A DNA stretch of 64,000 nt from Methanomicrobiaceae archaeon (GCA_016937345.1 JAFGWE010000044.1:52855-116854); one strand, 5' to 3'; numbered from the stretch's first letter, positions 27,264 to 36,945 are shown. Notes: generated by a model from the sequence alone, not told the origin. Numbers and translations are program-made.

Positions 27264-28629
27264 AAAAAGAGTTTTTTATCTTTCTCAGGGTGTTCCAGAG
27301 GAAAGGATTTTTCATCAACAGCCATTTCATCCTTCGTACCGGATCAAACGGATATATCAAAACATCCCAGTTTCTGTAAATCTTTCTGAGTTTTTTCTTA
27401 TAATCCTCAGGATAATTTAAAACAGTATCACGTCTTTCAAAAGAAAAATCCTCATACAGACTTTCATTCACCAGACCTTCTTTAAAGCAGTAGTCACCAA
27501 GCTTAGTTCCTTTGTAGGGGTAGAATATATTTACCCCGCTGGAGGTTGGAGATAATGCCCGGTTTAACCGGATAGTGTCCCATATCATCTCCTCTGTCTC
27601 TTCAGGTACACCAATAATATTTATGGCATTTGTCTCTATACCATATTTTTTTGCCAGCTTAAATGCCAGAATTATCTGGTCATTTGACATGTTCCTGTTC
27701 ATTACAGTCTTTCTGACAAATTCGTTTCCCGATTCCACACCAAACTGAATACGATAGCATCCTGCATCCTTCAGCTGTTTTATAAATTCTTCATTTACGA
27801 CATTTACCCGTAAGCAACAATCAAATTTTAGCCCAATCCTTTCCTTGTATTTTGTGCAGAACTCACGGCTCCACTCTTTATCCATTCCGAAAATATCATC
27901 CAGTATCCGTATAACTTTGATCTGCGGGAAACTTTCAAGAGCATCCTCGATTTCCCTTATACTGGATTCAGCGCTACGGTAACGTGATGTATTATGAGTA
28001 ATGTTGTATGCTTTTGCAATCGCATGGTTAGAACAGTAATTACATAAAAAAGGGCAACCACGGGAGAATAAAAAGGGTGCGATACCGTTTATATTAACAG
28101 TTCTGTCATATGGATATGTTGTCTTATCCGGAAAAGGGAGGCTTTCTAAATCAATTATAAGTGGTTTTAAAGGGTTAGTTACAAGTTTTCCGTCATTCAC
28201 ATAACAAAGATTTTCCAAATCCATATATGATTCCTTTTTCTCTATTTTTTCTAATAATTCAACAAAGGAATATTCAGATTCACCCCTGAACACAGCATCA
28301 AGAGAGTCGGCCTCAAGGATACATTCCGGAAATATTGTTGAGTGTACGCCTCCACAGACAGTAATAACCTCAGGATAATGCTTCTTTATAATTGAGGTTA
28401 TCTCCTTCACAAACTGAAACTGTGAAGAAACTGAAGTTAATCCTACCAAATCTGGCTTAAACTGAGAGATTGCAGATAAAATATCATTATATTCATTAGT
28501 ATTATCGACAATGAGAACCTTTGTATTATGACCTTCCTTTTTAGTCATGCTTACAAGGGATGCAAGCCCAAATGCATATGTATCCTCATGTGTGCCGTTG
28601 ATATTGGTATAGATAAAAAGGACATTCAT
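27253..28629 (-). CDS. B12-binding-domain radical SAM protein, C-terminus altered by IS
   Basis: 458 residues with an N-terminal cobalamin-binding domain (VGLTSVSSQFQF, VCGGVHSTIFPE near residue 92) and a radical SAM core with GCPFLCNYC (C-x3-C-x2-C) near residue 190, then IQFGVESGNEFV. The final residues after KNSF (Leu-Ala-Leu) and the TAG stop are encoded by the right inverted repeat of the adjacent insertion sequence. The native end has therefore been replaced, probably with loss of a short tail; the catalytic core is complete. Substrate unknown. It lies downstream of the surface carbohydrate gene at 28750 on the same strand. Confidence 0.83.
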   Translation of the reverse strand: MNVLFIYTNINGTHEDTYAFGLASLVSMTKKEGHNTKVLIVDNTNEYNDILSAISQFKPDLVGLTSVSSQFQFVKEITSIIKKHYPEVITVCGGVHSTIFPECILEADSLDAVFRGESEYSFVELLEKIEKKESYMDLENLCYVNDGKLVTNPLKPLIIDLESLPFPDKTTYPYDRTVNINGIAPFLFSRGCPFLCNYCSNHAIAKAYNITHNTSRYRSAESSIREIEDALESFPQIKVIRILDDIFGMDKEWSREFCTKYKERIGLKFDCCLRVNVVNEEFIKQLKDAGCYRIQFGVESGNEFVRKTVMNRNMSNDQIILAFKLAKKYGIETNAINIIGVPEETEEMIWDTIRLNRALSPTSSGVNIFYPYKGTKLGDYCFKEGLVNESLYEDFSFERRDTVLNYPEDYKKKLRKIYRNWDVLIYPFDPVRRMKWLLMKNPFLWNTLRKIKNSFLAL

Positions 28630-28749
28630 ATTATTCTACCCAGATATTTTTAGAAAAACTGCTACTTAATGATGGTGGTAATTAAAAATTAAATTTCTGG
28701 ACATAGCTAGTTCAATAATATAAAATAAAATATAAAAAATCATTCAATG

Positions 28750-30603
28750 TCATTGTTCAAAAATTTTCAATGTTTCATCGTTTACAGGGTTAAAAATTTG
28801 TTCCTTTAATTTGTTTCCCAAAAAGACAAAACCATCTATTTCTTCAGCAGAATACAGAAGAGATTCAAGTACAGCTTCAACTAATGAGTCTGAGTCATAA
28901 CATACTGAAATAAATGGATAATCAACAAGATCAAAAGGATTTAATCCCAGTGCATTGGATTTAGACAATAATATAGTAGGAACACCAGAAACAGCCGCCT
29001 CAACAATAGAACCGGATGCGGTAGAGATAACAACAGATACCGAATTAAAGAGTTCATCCGGTTTTTTTTCAGTAAATATCATCTTGTCTGAACTTTCAAA
29101 ATTCTCAAAAATCCCGGAAAATATTTCCTTTCCATAATCAGGATGACATTTTACAAGAACATTTGATACAATATCTAAAGAAGAGAGAATCCTGCCAACT
29201 CTTATCAATAATTCAAAAGCATCATTCCTGTCATATGGAAGCAATAAAAGAATATCACCCGATTGTAGTACAGTTCTCCTGCTTTCAGTATTAAAAAGAC
29301 TGGAATACCTTAAAGCCGCACTCTCATTGACAGGAACCATACTAAGATATTTTCTCAGCTTAGTGCTTTCCAAAACACCTGTTGTCAGAATAATATCCGG
29401 AATTAGTGAAGCCTTGGCTTCTGAATCAACCGGATAGAAACTCAGGTAATTGGAATAGTGGATAAGATGATGAACACCAACAATTTTCGTATTTTTAAAA
29501 CTCTCATGAATAGCCAAAGAAAGCGCTTTATCCTGAAGCTGATTTTCATGCCAGCTAATGATACGCTCAATATTATCCCCAATAATACTCTCCAGCCTTA
29601 AAAACAGGTGATATATCAGAATACTTTTAAATATACCGTCGAAGCATTTCCATTTATTCTCACACTCATCTGCAAAAGATATGTCATAATCAATAAATTC
29701 AGGAATTTTTCCTGAAAATGTCACAGCCTTTACCGACATTATAAGAGAGCGGATATAATCAGAAAAACGTAGATAATCCTCTGCTATCACGAAAAATCGT
29801 TCATTCTCCCGTATCTTCCTATAAAGTCTATATTTATTCAGTTTTGTTTCTGCAAATTTAGGATGATAAATCACATTACAATCATCTTTTTTAAGAAATG
29901 TCTCCAGTCCGGGGAAGTACCTGTCATTAAATGACCCATCCTCTCCAAAATTAGACTCATAGATAAACACATCGATTAATGCAGTCCTTTTTGCGTCTTT
30001 AAAAACAGATATTATATTTTTTCTGCCGACCTTCATACCTGAAATCACAGCAAATACACAATTAATCAATGTTTTTGCAGTTGTTTTTACTATGGCATAT
30101 GATGCCCTTGCAAAAGTTCTTATTTTACCATTATAAGGTCTGGACACAGGTTTTATCGGAATTTCATTCTCCCTGGCCCATTCTTCAATTATCCTTCCGG
30201 CAGAATAAGACTCAACAACAATTAAAACAATATCTTCCTCATGCTTTTCATATAAATCCTTTAAAAGCTGCAGATAGCAGATATTCTGAAATACTTCACT
30301 CATATAAATATTTCGGGACGATAGCGGGGTGAACCACCATTCAAAAGAATCTTTATTTATTTTATTAATTTTGTCTATATAATTTTGATAATCCCCTCTT
30401 AGAAAACCTGATATTTCATCAAGTTTTTTTGAAATTTCGATTAATTTGAAATTACAACCCAAATATAACTCCACTCTTTTAAGATTTCTGTAATCTTTTC
30501 CAAAATAAAGCCAGCCACCGGATTTTTTGGGCATTTTTTTCAGAATCTTCTTCTCATTTCCGGAAAGATTTGAATAAAGAAGAGCTATCATTTTTTCAGG
30601 CAT
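28750..30603 (-). CDS. predicted surface carbohydrate biosynthesis protein (GT-B-like)
   Basis: The 617-residue protein resembles the large surface carbohydrate proteins known from Leptospira-type O-antigen loci; the family call is tentative. The C-terminal third looks like a GT-B donor domain: NVLVKCHPDYG (KxHP motif), ISTASGSIVEAAVSGVPTILL and a run of small helices. The middle contains EWAREN and IISWHENQLQDKALSLAIHE. A minus-strand TATA-like box (TTTTATATACT) lies a few bases upstream of the ATG. It shares overall design with the 11126-12970 protein. Probably adds a sugar or alditol phosphate to the glycan. Confidence 0.6.
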   Translation of the reverse strand: MPEKMIALLYSNLSGNEKKILKKMPKKSGGWLYFGKDYRNLKRVELYLGCNFKLIEISKKLDEISGFLRGDYQNYIDKINKINKDSFEWWFTPLSSRNIYMSEVFQNICYLQLLKDLYEKHEEDIVLIVVESYSAGRIIEEWARENEIPIKPVSRPYNGKIRTFARASYAIVKTTAKTLINCVFAVISGMKVGRKNIISVFKDAKRTALIDVFIYESNFGEDGSFNDRYFPGLETFLKKDDCNVIYHPKFAETKLNKYRLYRKIRENERFFVIAEDYLRFSDYIRSLIMSVKAVTFSGKIPEFIDYDISFADECENKWKCFDGIFKSILIYHLFLRLESIIGDNIERIISWHENQLQDKALSLAIHESFKNTKIVGVHHLIHYSNYLSFYPVDSEAKASLIPDIILTTGVLESTKLRKYLSMVPVNESAALRYSSLFNTESRRTVLQSGDILLLLPYDRNDAFELLIRVGRILSSLDIVSNVLVKCHPDYGKEIFSGIFENFESSDKMIFTEKKPDELFNSVSVVISTASGSIVEAAVSGVPTILLSKSNALGLNPFDLVDYPFISVCYDSDSLVEAVLESLLYSAEEIDGFVFLGNKLKEQIFNPVNDETLKIFEQ

Positions 30604-30849
30604 AATTAGTATATAAAAGTTGTTTTATTCAGATATAACTTTGAGGTAATCAGTAAAACTCAGCTGTTTGCACATTCCTTAGAAAGAATTGTAAAAAAAT
30701 ATTGCCATATCATCTAAAAAACTGAATCTTTTTTAGAGAGACAGTATTCATCTATCATAGGAGAATTACTAAAAACCCTCATTTTAAGGCTCTCTTATAT
30801 AAAGGGTTTATACAATAGTTGAGCAAGATCAGGGAGTTAATAGTAATCC

Positions 30850-32394
30850 TCATATAGTTACATTTTTTAAGCACAAAACAACAGATACACCGGAATTATT
30901 AACAATCTTACATAATTCTTCAATTCTTTGGCAATACTCTTTATCCTCTAAAGAAATCCCCCTGCAAAGACCATCACGCAGAATGTCATCATCCACATAA
31001 ATACATTGGGTACCCTGCATAGAAAGACGGTCATAATATGCTTTTGCCTCCTCTTTTTTATTACCTGGATATCTGATGACTTTTGCTTTTACAGATTCAC
31101 ACCCCCTGTCAGGAGAAACCTGTTTATATTTTGATATCATTCCTGCAGCAACAGTTTTGCTTGTTGCAGGATCAATTACAATAAAAGAACCAGTTATCCT
31201 GTTTTTAGGATAAATATCTGCAAATATTGGACTTTTAAGCTCAATTTTAACTTTTCCGATTTCATTTAAGCTTAAAAAATCTGCAGGCTTTCTATGTACA
31301 TCTTCAGGGTCAATCTTATATCGGACCTGTGTAAAACTTCCCCGGACTGTTCGCGTTGTATGCTTAATAAAATAATCTCTTTCAGTCTGCATTGGTTCTG
31401 TATCCATCCAGACGATATTTGCCTCAATATTACCTGTAATTGCAGGCAAGTTGTTCTCCCTTGCAATAACATCCCCACGGCTGATGTCCAGTTCATCCTT
31501 AAGACACAATGTCACTGCCATAGGTGAGAATGCATAATCCAGATCTCCTTCATATGTAACAATCCTTGATATCTCAGTTGTTTTTCCTGAAGGGAGGACT
31601 CTTATCCTTTCACCTTTACGGATTATCCCAGAGGCAATTGTTCCGCAGTAGCCTCTGAAATTTTTCCCACCCCAGTTTACATACTGGACAGGAAACCTGA
31701 AATCGATTAAATTTCGTCCACCCGATACATTGACATTTTCAAGATAATCAAGAAGGGGAGATCCCTGATACCAGGGCATATTTCTGCTGTGTTCAATTAT
31801 GTTATCCCCTTTCAAAGCGCTTATCGGAATAAAATAAATTGATTCGGCCGATAGTTTGTCCGAGAATGTCCTGTAGTCATTTACAATATTATCATACACT
31901 TCTTCTGAATAGTCAACGAGGTCCATTTTGTTGATTGCAACTACAAAGTGCCGAATACCAAGAAGCGATGAGATGAATGTGTGCCTTCTTGTCTGAGTTA
32001 CAACACCTTTTCTGGCGTCAATAAGAATAAGGGAGAGGGAGGCATTTGAAGCCCCTGTTGCCATATTTCTTGTATATTGTTCATGTCCGGGGGAATCAGC
32101 AATAATAAAACGCCTTTTTGGTGTTGAGAAGAACCTATATGCAACATCAATTGTAATCCCCTGTTCTCTTTCGGATTTAAGTCCATCTGTAACAAGAGAG
32201 TAATCAATCTCCTGATTGCGATGTGTTCTTGAATAATCCTTAATTGAACTTAACTGGTCCTCAAATATCGATTTTGAATCATACAAAAGCCTCCCAATAA
32301 GAGTTGATTTGCCATCATCAACACTTCCTGCGGTTGCAAACCTTAAAAGGTCAATATTCTGATTCTTCTCAATTATAGATTCAGAACTCTTCAA
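30850..32394 (-). CDS. cysN: sulfate adenylyltransferase GTPase subunit with degenerate APS-kinase-like tail
   Basis: The 514-residue protein has the CysN GTPase domain: [19 protein letters not shown] (P-loop), [28 protein letters not shown] and INKMDLV, then EF-Tu-like beta barrels. With CysD it makes APS from ATP and sulfate, driven by GTP. After the barrel, residues about 436-514 resemble an APS kinase: [11 protein letters not shown] matches [11 protein letters not shown] of the separate CysC. The P-loop position, however, is replaced by a segment around [10 protein letters not shown], so this tail cannot bind ATP in the normal way. It overlaps cysD by ATGA and is the last gene of the PAPS operon. 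Confidence 0.93.
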   Translation of the reverse strand: MKSSESIIEKNQNIDLLRFATAGSVDDGKSTLIGRLLYDSKSIFEDQLSSIKDYSRTHRNQEIDYSLVTDGLKSEREQGITIDVAYRFFSTPKRRFIIADSPGHEQYTRNMATGASNASLSLILIDARKGVVTQTRRHTFISSLLGIRHFVVAINKMDLVDYSEEVYDNIVNDYRTFSDKLSAESIYFIPISALKGDNIIEHSRNMPWYQGSPLLDYLENVNVSGGRNLIDFRFPVQYVNWGGKNFRGYCGTIASGIIRKGERIRVLPSGKTTEISRIVTYEGDLDYAFSPMAVTLCLKDELDISRGDVIARENNLPAITGNIEANIVWMDTEPMQTERDYFIKHTTRTVRGSFTQVRYKIDPEDVHRKPADFLSLNEIGKVKIELKSPIFADIYPKNRITGSFIVIDPATSKTVAAGMISKYKQVSPDRGCESVKAKVIRYPGNKKEEAKAYYDRLSMQGTQCIYVDDDILRDGLCRGISLEDKEYCQRIEELCKIVNNSGVSVVLCLKNVTI

Positions 32395-33299
32395 AAGTAT
32401 CCCTCCCTTTTTTTCTGTTCCATAGAGCTGTCCTGATCATGATCGATGACTCTTGTTATACGCTCGGAATGTCTCACAACCATCATCTCTTCAATTATTT
32501 TCTCCATAGTATCGGCATCGGATCTGACAGCACCAGTACAGTAATGGCATCCAAGCGTTCTAAACCGGCACATAACCTCTGTAATTTCTTCTGAATTCTC
32601 ATCAGTGTATAAAGGAATCAGCTGATTGTTCTTCTCAATAACCTGCCTTATTTTTGCAAAGTAAAGAGGCACAACCTCAATATTCTCATAGTAAATGTAA
32701 GTCCAGATATCAAGTTCTGTCCAGTTTGAGAGAGGAAAGACCCTGATTGATTCTCCTGGGTTTATTTTGGAGTTGAATATATTCCATAATTCCGGTCTCT
32801 GATTTTTCGGATCCCACTGCCCGTATTTATCACGGAATGAAAAAACTCTCTCTTTTGCCCGGGATTTTTCCTCATCCCTTCTGGCGCCTCCAAACGCTGC
32901 ATCATAACCACCTTCCTTTAATGCATCAAGAAGTGCTTTTGTCTTAAGCTCGGCACAGCATTTCACTGTTCCAAGTGATATCGGATTTACTCCGTTTAAT
33001 AATGCTTCTTCATTTTTGGAGACTTTTAAGTTGAGATTATTCTTTTTAGTATAGTAATCCCGAAATTCATACATCTCGGGAAATTTATATCCTGTGTCAA
33101 CATGCAGGAGTGGAAAAGGAACTTTCTCAGGATAAAATGCTTTTATTGCCAGATGTGCCATTACAGACGAGTCTTTTCCAACAGAATACAGCATCACGGG
33201 GTTTTCAAACTCTGCTGCAACCTCTCTAATTATACCGATGCTTTCAGCCTCAAGTGTTTTCAAATTGGAAAGCCGATAGGATTCTTCTTTTTTTTCCAT
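32391..33299 (-). CDS. cysD: sulfate adenylyltransferase subunit 2
   Basis: The 302-residue protein has the PP-loop-like [18 protein letters not shown] motif near residue 35, [38 protein letters not shown] and the zinc-side [14 protein letters not shown], all characteristic of CysD. It is the catalytic adenylyltransferase partner of CysN. The genes overlap by four bases, so the subunits are translationally coupled. CysC follows the same operon order upstream. The use is probably PAPS supply for sulfotransferases, because no PAPS or sulfite reductase lies nearby. Confidence 0.95.
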   Translation of the reverse strand: MEKKEESYRLSNLKTLEAESIGIIREVAAEFENPVMLYSVGKDSSVMAHLAIKAFYPEKVPFPLLHVDTGYKFPEMYEFRDYYTKKNNLNLKVSKNEEALLNGVNPISLGTVKCCAELKTKALLDALKEGGYDAAFGGARRDEEKSRAKERVFSFRDKYGQWDPKNQRPELWNIFNSKINPGESIRVFPLSNWTELDIWTYIYYENIEVVPLYFAKIRQVIEKNNQLIPLYTDENSEEITEVMCRFRTLGCHYCTGAVRSDADTMEKIIEEMMVVRHSERITRVIDHDQDSSMEQKKREGYF

Positions 33300-33307
33300 A
33301 ACTGTCC

Positions 33308-33838
33308 TCAGATGTATCCATTTTTGTCAAGGTATTCAATAACGGTCTTAACAGACTCAAAAAGTGTCTCATCTGCAGTATTCAAAATAATTTCAGGATT
33401 TAATGGTTCTTCATAGGGATCACTAATACCTGTAAACTCAGGTATTTTACCCTCGATTGCCTGTCTGTAAAGACCTTTTACGTCTCTTTCAATCAGTGTT
33501 TCTTTGTCGCATTTAACATATACTTCTATAAAATTATGACAATTCTCTCTTGCATAATCCCTTAGATTCCTGTAAGGGGATATAAAGGAGACAAGAGTTG
33601 CAACACCGTTTTTTGAAAGCAGTTCTGCAACAAATGAGGCCCTTTTGATATTTTCATTCCGATCATTCTTTGAAAACCCAAGATCACTGCAAAGGCCCTC
33701 CCTGACAATATCGCCGTCAAGCCTCTGAACATATCTTATGCCTCGTTTTTTAAGCTCTTCTTCAAGAGCAATTGCAATTGTAGTTTTGCCTGCCCCCGAC
33801 CATCCCGTAAACCATATTGTAAATCCTTCTTCTGACAT
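33308..33838 (-). CDS. cysC: adenylyl-sulfate kinase
   Basis: About 176 residues. It has [18 protein letters not shown] (P-loop), [26 protein letters not shown] (APS-binding, with the conserved DGD and NRD-type segment) and [15 protein letters not shown]. This phosphorylates APS at the 3' position to give PAPS. The ATG at 33838 is preferred over a TTG three codons upstream. It lies between cysQ and cysD with gaps of about 10 bases, so all are in one operon. This is the active kinase, in contrast to the degenerate copy at the end of CysN. Confidence 0.93.
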   Translation of the reverse strand: MSEEGFTIWFTGWSGAGKTTIAIALEEELKKRGIRYVQRLDGDIVREGLCSDLGFSKNDRNENIKRASFVAELLSKNGVATLVSFISPYRNLRDYARENCHNFIEVYVKCDKETLIERDVKGLYRQAIEGKIPEFTGISDPYEEPLNPEIILNTADETLFESVKTVIEYLDKNGYI

Positions 33839-33848
33839 GAAACACAAC

Positions 33849-34655
33849 TCACATAATATCAGGTATCTTTATAGATTGGATTTCTATTCCCTTCTTTAAA
33901 GCAAGGAAGTAATTATTTAAAAGCGATTCTTTATTATAATCCGGCTCTTTTCGGGTTTTTAGATCAATTAAACTGCATCCGGCCTCTTTTGCAATTATAT
34001 GCCCTGCGGCAATATCCCATTCCATTGAACCCTGAAATCTCGGGTAAATATCAGCAAGGCCCGCTGCAACTTTACAGAATTTAAGTGAAGAGCCTGCAGG
34101 GACAATGTTTTGAATATTATTCATCTGCATAAATTCTGAATCAAGAGCCGTGCTGTGCTTTCTGCTTCCTGTAGCAGTAAAGACAGTGCCGTCAGGTTCA
34201 TTTAAGGGCAGTTTTTTCCTCCCAGTCTCATCTTCCATATATGAACCATAATTTTCTGCCGCAAAATATGTGATTTCAGGCACAGGCGCATATATAACTC
34301 CCATGACAGGTTTATTGCTTTTGACATAAGCAATATTTACGGTAAATTCACCGTTGCGTTCGATAAACTCCTTTGTCCCGTCAAGAGGGTCCACGAGGAA
34401 GAATTCTGTGTAATCCTTTCGGACATTATATTCAGGATAGTTCTCTTCAGATATTATAGGAATATTGTATAACTTTTTTAGGGATTTACCAATATAAGCA
34501 TCTGATTCAAGGTCTGCCTTTGTCAGTGGTGAGTCATCATCCTTATACTCAACATCCTGTTCTGAATTGTTATAATGTGTTAAAATGATCTCTCCTGCAT
34601 TTTTGGAGATTTTTATTAATTCTGTCAGCATTATAGGAAGATTATCTTTATCCAT
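33849..34655 (-). CDS. cysQ: 3'(2'),5'-bisphosphate nucleotidase
   Basis: The 268-residue protein belongs to the inositol monophosphatase fold family. It has SPLTKADLESD, ISEENYPEY, the metal-binding DPLDGTKEFIERNGEFTVNIA and the C-terminal EWDIAAGHIIAKEAG. CysQ hydrolyses 3'-phosphoadenosine 5'-phosphate, the inhibitory by-product of PAPS-dependent sulfotransfer. Its presence with cysC, cysD and cysN supports sulfation rather than reduction as the purpose of the operon. It overlaps the AbrB-like gene by 8 bases. Confidence 0.9.
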   Translation of the reverse strand: MDKDNLPIMLTELIKISKNAGEIILTHYNNSEQDVEYKDDDSPLTKADLESDAYIGKSLKKLYNIPIISEENYPEYNVRKDYTEFFLVDPLDGTKEFIERNGEFTVNIAYVKSNKPVMGVIYAPVPEITYFAAENYGSYMEDETGRKKLPLNEPDGTVFTATGSRKHSTALDSEFMQMNNIQNIVPAGSSLKFCKVAAGLADIYPRFQGSMEWDIAAGHIIAKEAGCSLIDLKTRKEPDYNKESLLNNYFLALKKGIEIQSIKIPDIM

Positions 34656-34869
34656 CTTTTATTTCCTCTGGATCTTCTTCTTTTACACCTTCAATTTTAG
34701 TAATATATACAGTGCCGTCTTTTAGGGCGACCCATCTTAATGAATCCCCGTGTTCAATTTTTAGAAGTTTAAATATCTTTGAAGGAACTGTTGTCCTGCG
34801 CCGGTATGACCTTACAGTCACAGCAGTCTCTTCTATACATACAATATCCTGAGAGTCAATCAAAGGCAA
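34648..34869 (-). CDS. AbrB/SpoVT-type DNA-binding protein
   Basis: A 73-residue protein with an AbrB/MazE swapped-hairpin core: SYRRRTTVPSKIFKLLKIEHGDSLRWVAL, then a short acidic tail. Such small dimers bind DNA as transition-state or antitoxin-like regulators. The start appears to be TTG at 34869, with a GGTG 5 bases upstream; another TTG lies two codons later. It leads the cysQ-cysC-cysD-cysN operon and faces pstS across a 161-base region holding an inverted repeat, so it may regulate itself and both neighbours. No toxin gene is next to it. Confidence 0.75.
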   Translation of the reverse strand: MPLIDSQDIVCIEETAVTVRSYRRRTTVPSKIFKLLKIEHGDSLRWVALKDGTVYITKIEGVKEEDPEEIKDG

Positions 34870-34947
34870 ATTAACACCACATTTTTAATTTATTAGATTT
34901 TATGTTGGATGTATGTTGCAATAAACTATTTCTTCAGTGGGCTAAAA

Positions 34948-34997
34948 CCAATATGATACCAATATATTATTGGTAATGTTCCAATATATTTTTATAT
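34948..34997. promoter_or_regulatory. inverted repeat and CCAATAT repeats with TATA box between abrB-like and pstS genes
   Basis: A dyad with 7-base arms, TACCAAT and ATTGGTA separated by ATATT, lies at 34957-34975. CCAATAT also occurs at 34948 and 34981, giving three copies in one orientation around the dyad. A TATA-like TTTATATC follows at about 34990, some 33 bases before the pstS start. This looks like an operator overlapping the pstS promoter; the binding protein is unknown, with the AbrB-like product as one candidate. Confidence 0.6.
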
Positions 34998-35030
34998 CAT
35001 TCAACAAAAATTAATTACTAAGGTGTGAAA

Positions 35031-35984
35031 ATGAGCAAGATTTTTGTTATTGCATTCCTTGCAGTGGTTATTTCAGCCGTTGCATTCACAGGCTGTACAG
35101 ATTCCGGAATTCAGAATTCGCAGGATAAAATTACTATCTCCGGCGCTTTTGCATTATATCCAATGATGATTGCGTGGAGTGAAGAGTATAATAAGATAAA
35201 CCCTGACGTAAAAATTGATATCTCTGCAGGTGGTGCAGGAAAAGGTATGACAGATGCTCTGTCAGGAATGGTTGATATTGGAATGATATCAAGGGAGATA
35301 TATCCTGAAGAAGAGGAGAAAGGCGCACTATGGGTACCGGTTGCCAAAGATGCAGTCATCGGGACAATTAACGCCAATAATCCTATAATTTCTGAGATTA
35401 AAAAAAGAGGACTGGATTCTCCAACTCTAAAAAGCCTTTATGTTGACAACAGTTATGAGTCCTGGGGAGAGTTATACTCAGGAGTTGAATCAGATGAACA
35501 GGTAAATGTCTATACAAGATCTGATGCATGCGGTGCTGCATCTGTCTGGGCGGAGTTTATGGGTTACAAGCAGGAAGATCTCCAGGGAACAGGTGTTAAC
35601 GGCGATCCGGGTGTTGCGGAGGCAGTAAAAGCCGACACTCTCGGTGTCGGATATAACAATATCAACTTTGCATATGATTTTGAGACAGGACTTCCTATTG
35701 AAGGAATTGCAATTATTCCTCTGGATATAAACAACAATGGAATAATTGATCCTGAAGAGGACTTCTATGACACCAGGGATGAACTTATAAAAGCAATCTC
35801 CGAAGGAAAATATCCGTCCCCCCCGGCAAGGGATCTTAATCTTGTAACACTTAATGAGTTTAAGGGTGCAACAAAAGATTTCGTTTTGTGGATAATGACT
35901 GACGGCCAGAAATATGTACCTGAGAATGGTTATCTCCCGCTTTCTGAAGAAAAAATTTCAGAAGAGTTATTAAAAATAAAATAA
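35031..35984 (+). CDS. pstS: phosphate ABC transporter substrate-binding lipoprotein
   Basis: About 317 residues with an N-terminal hydrophobic signal ending in a lipobox-like AFTGC (about residue 22), so it is anchored outside the cell membrane. The ligand-side motifs GAFALYPM and SAGGAGKGMTDALSG, VDIGMISR and SDACGAASVW are of PstS type. Residues 232-243 (DINNNGIIDPEE) form a full EF-hand-like calcium loop with D1, N3, N5, G6, D9 and E12. The ATG at 35031 is chosen over the GTG at 35025 because AAGGTG, the ribosome binding site, covers the GTG. First gene of pstSCAB. Confidence 0.88.
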   Translation: MSKIFVIAFLAVVISAVAFTGCTDSGIQNSQDKITISGAFALYPMMIAWSEEYNKINPDVKIDISAGGAGKGMTDALSGMVDIGMISREIYPEEEEKGALWVPVAKDAVIGTINANNPIISEIKKRGLDSPTLKSLYVDNSYESWGELYSGVESDEQVNVYTRSDACGAASVWAEFMGYKQEDLQGTGVNGDPGVAEAVKADTLGVGYNNINFAYDFETGLPIEGIAIIPLDINNNGIIDPEEDFYDTRDELIKAISEGKYPSPPARDLNLVTLNEFKGATKDFVLWIMTDGQKYVPENGYLPLSEEKISEELLKIK

Positions 35985-36003
35985 AGGGATTCGCAATTAC
36001 CAA

Positions 36004-36945
36004 ATGAATTTTAACAGGAGCAGAGTATTGAAAAATAATCTAATTTCCTCTAAAAGAAACAGACGAGAGATTACAGATAAAATTGCAGGGAAATTTATGC
36101 TGATTCCTGCAATCTTAATTTCAATTTTATTATTTGCAATATTTGCATTATTACTGCTTCACTCAGAACAGATTCTGTCTCTTTATCCTATAACAGATCT
36201 TATCTTCTCATCATCATGGAAACCTCTTGCAGGGGACTTCGGATTTTATCCCTTTATTATGGGAACGATCTGGGTCACATCTCTAGCAATGATTTTCTCA
36301 ATTCCAATATCAATATTTACAGCAGTTTATCTCTCAGAATACGCCCATCCAAAATTAAGGAAGATTATTCAGCCTTTTATTGATCTTCTTGCAGGAATAC
36401 CTTCTGTTGTCTTTGGTCTTTTTGGAGTTCTTCTGATTGTTCCATTAATCAGAGATTATCTTGCCCCCATGGCAGGAGTTACAAGTTCAGGCTACAGTAT
36501 TTTAGCAGGCGGTTTTGTCCTCTCAATAATGGTTTTTCCGATACTGATCTCAATTACCTATGAAGTATTACGCACAGTCCCGGTTGAGATGCGTGAGGCA
36601 TCATTAACACTGGGTGCCAATCAGTGGGAGACAATAAAAAAAGTTGTCCTAAAAAAAGCATATCCGGGAATCATCGCTGCAATTATTCTTGGATTCAGCA
36701 GGGCATTTGGTGAGACCATGGCCGTTTTAATGGTTGTGGGAAATGTTGCCAAAGTTCCAACATCTGTCTTTGACCCGGCATATCCGATACCTGCTTTAAT
36801 TGCAAATAACTACGGGGAGATGATGTCCATTCCGATTTACGACTCTGCTCTTATGTTTGCAGCACTTATTCTCTTTGTAATGGTTGTTATTTTCAACATA
36901 ATCTCAAAATACGTGCTTATAAAAATAAAAAGGAGAGTTGCATGA
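36004..36945 (+). CDS. pstC: phosphate ABC transporter permease
   Basis: 313 residues with about six membrane helices. The ABC permease coupling loop is at EMREASLTLGANQWETIKKVVLKKAYPGIIAAIILGFSRAFGETMA-type positions near residues 198-242, matching PstC. A basic N-terminal tail of about 30 residues precedes the first helix. It follows pstS by 19 bases and overlaps pstA by four bases. Together with PstA it forms the membrane pore of the phosphate importer. Confidence 0.88.
   Translation: MNFNRSRVLKNNLISSKRNRREITDKIAGKFMLIPAILISILLFAIFALLLLHSEQILSLYPITDLIFSSSWKPLAGDFGFYPFIMGTIWVTSLAMIFSIPISIFTAVYLSEYAHPKLRKIIQPFIDLLAGIPSVVFGLFGVLLIVPLIRDYLAPMAGVTSSGYSILAGGFVLSIMVFPILISITYEVLRTVPVEMREASLTLGANQWETIKKVVLKKAYPGIIAAIILGFSRAFGETMAVLMVVGNVAKVPTSVFDPAYPIPALIANNYGEMMSIPIYDSALMFAALILFVMVVIFNIISKYVLIKIKRRVA

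Noticed and set aside
30773..30809. AAACCCT ... AGGGTTT stem (7 bases, 23-base loop) after cysN
   Set aside because: Loop is long and no T-run follows on the cysN strand, so a terminator is not supported.
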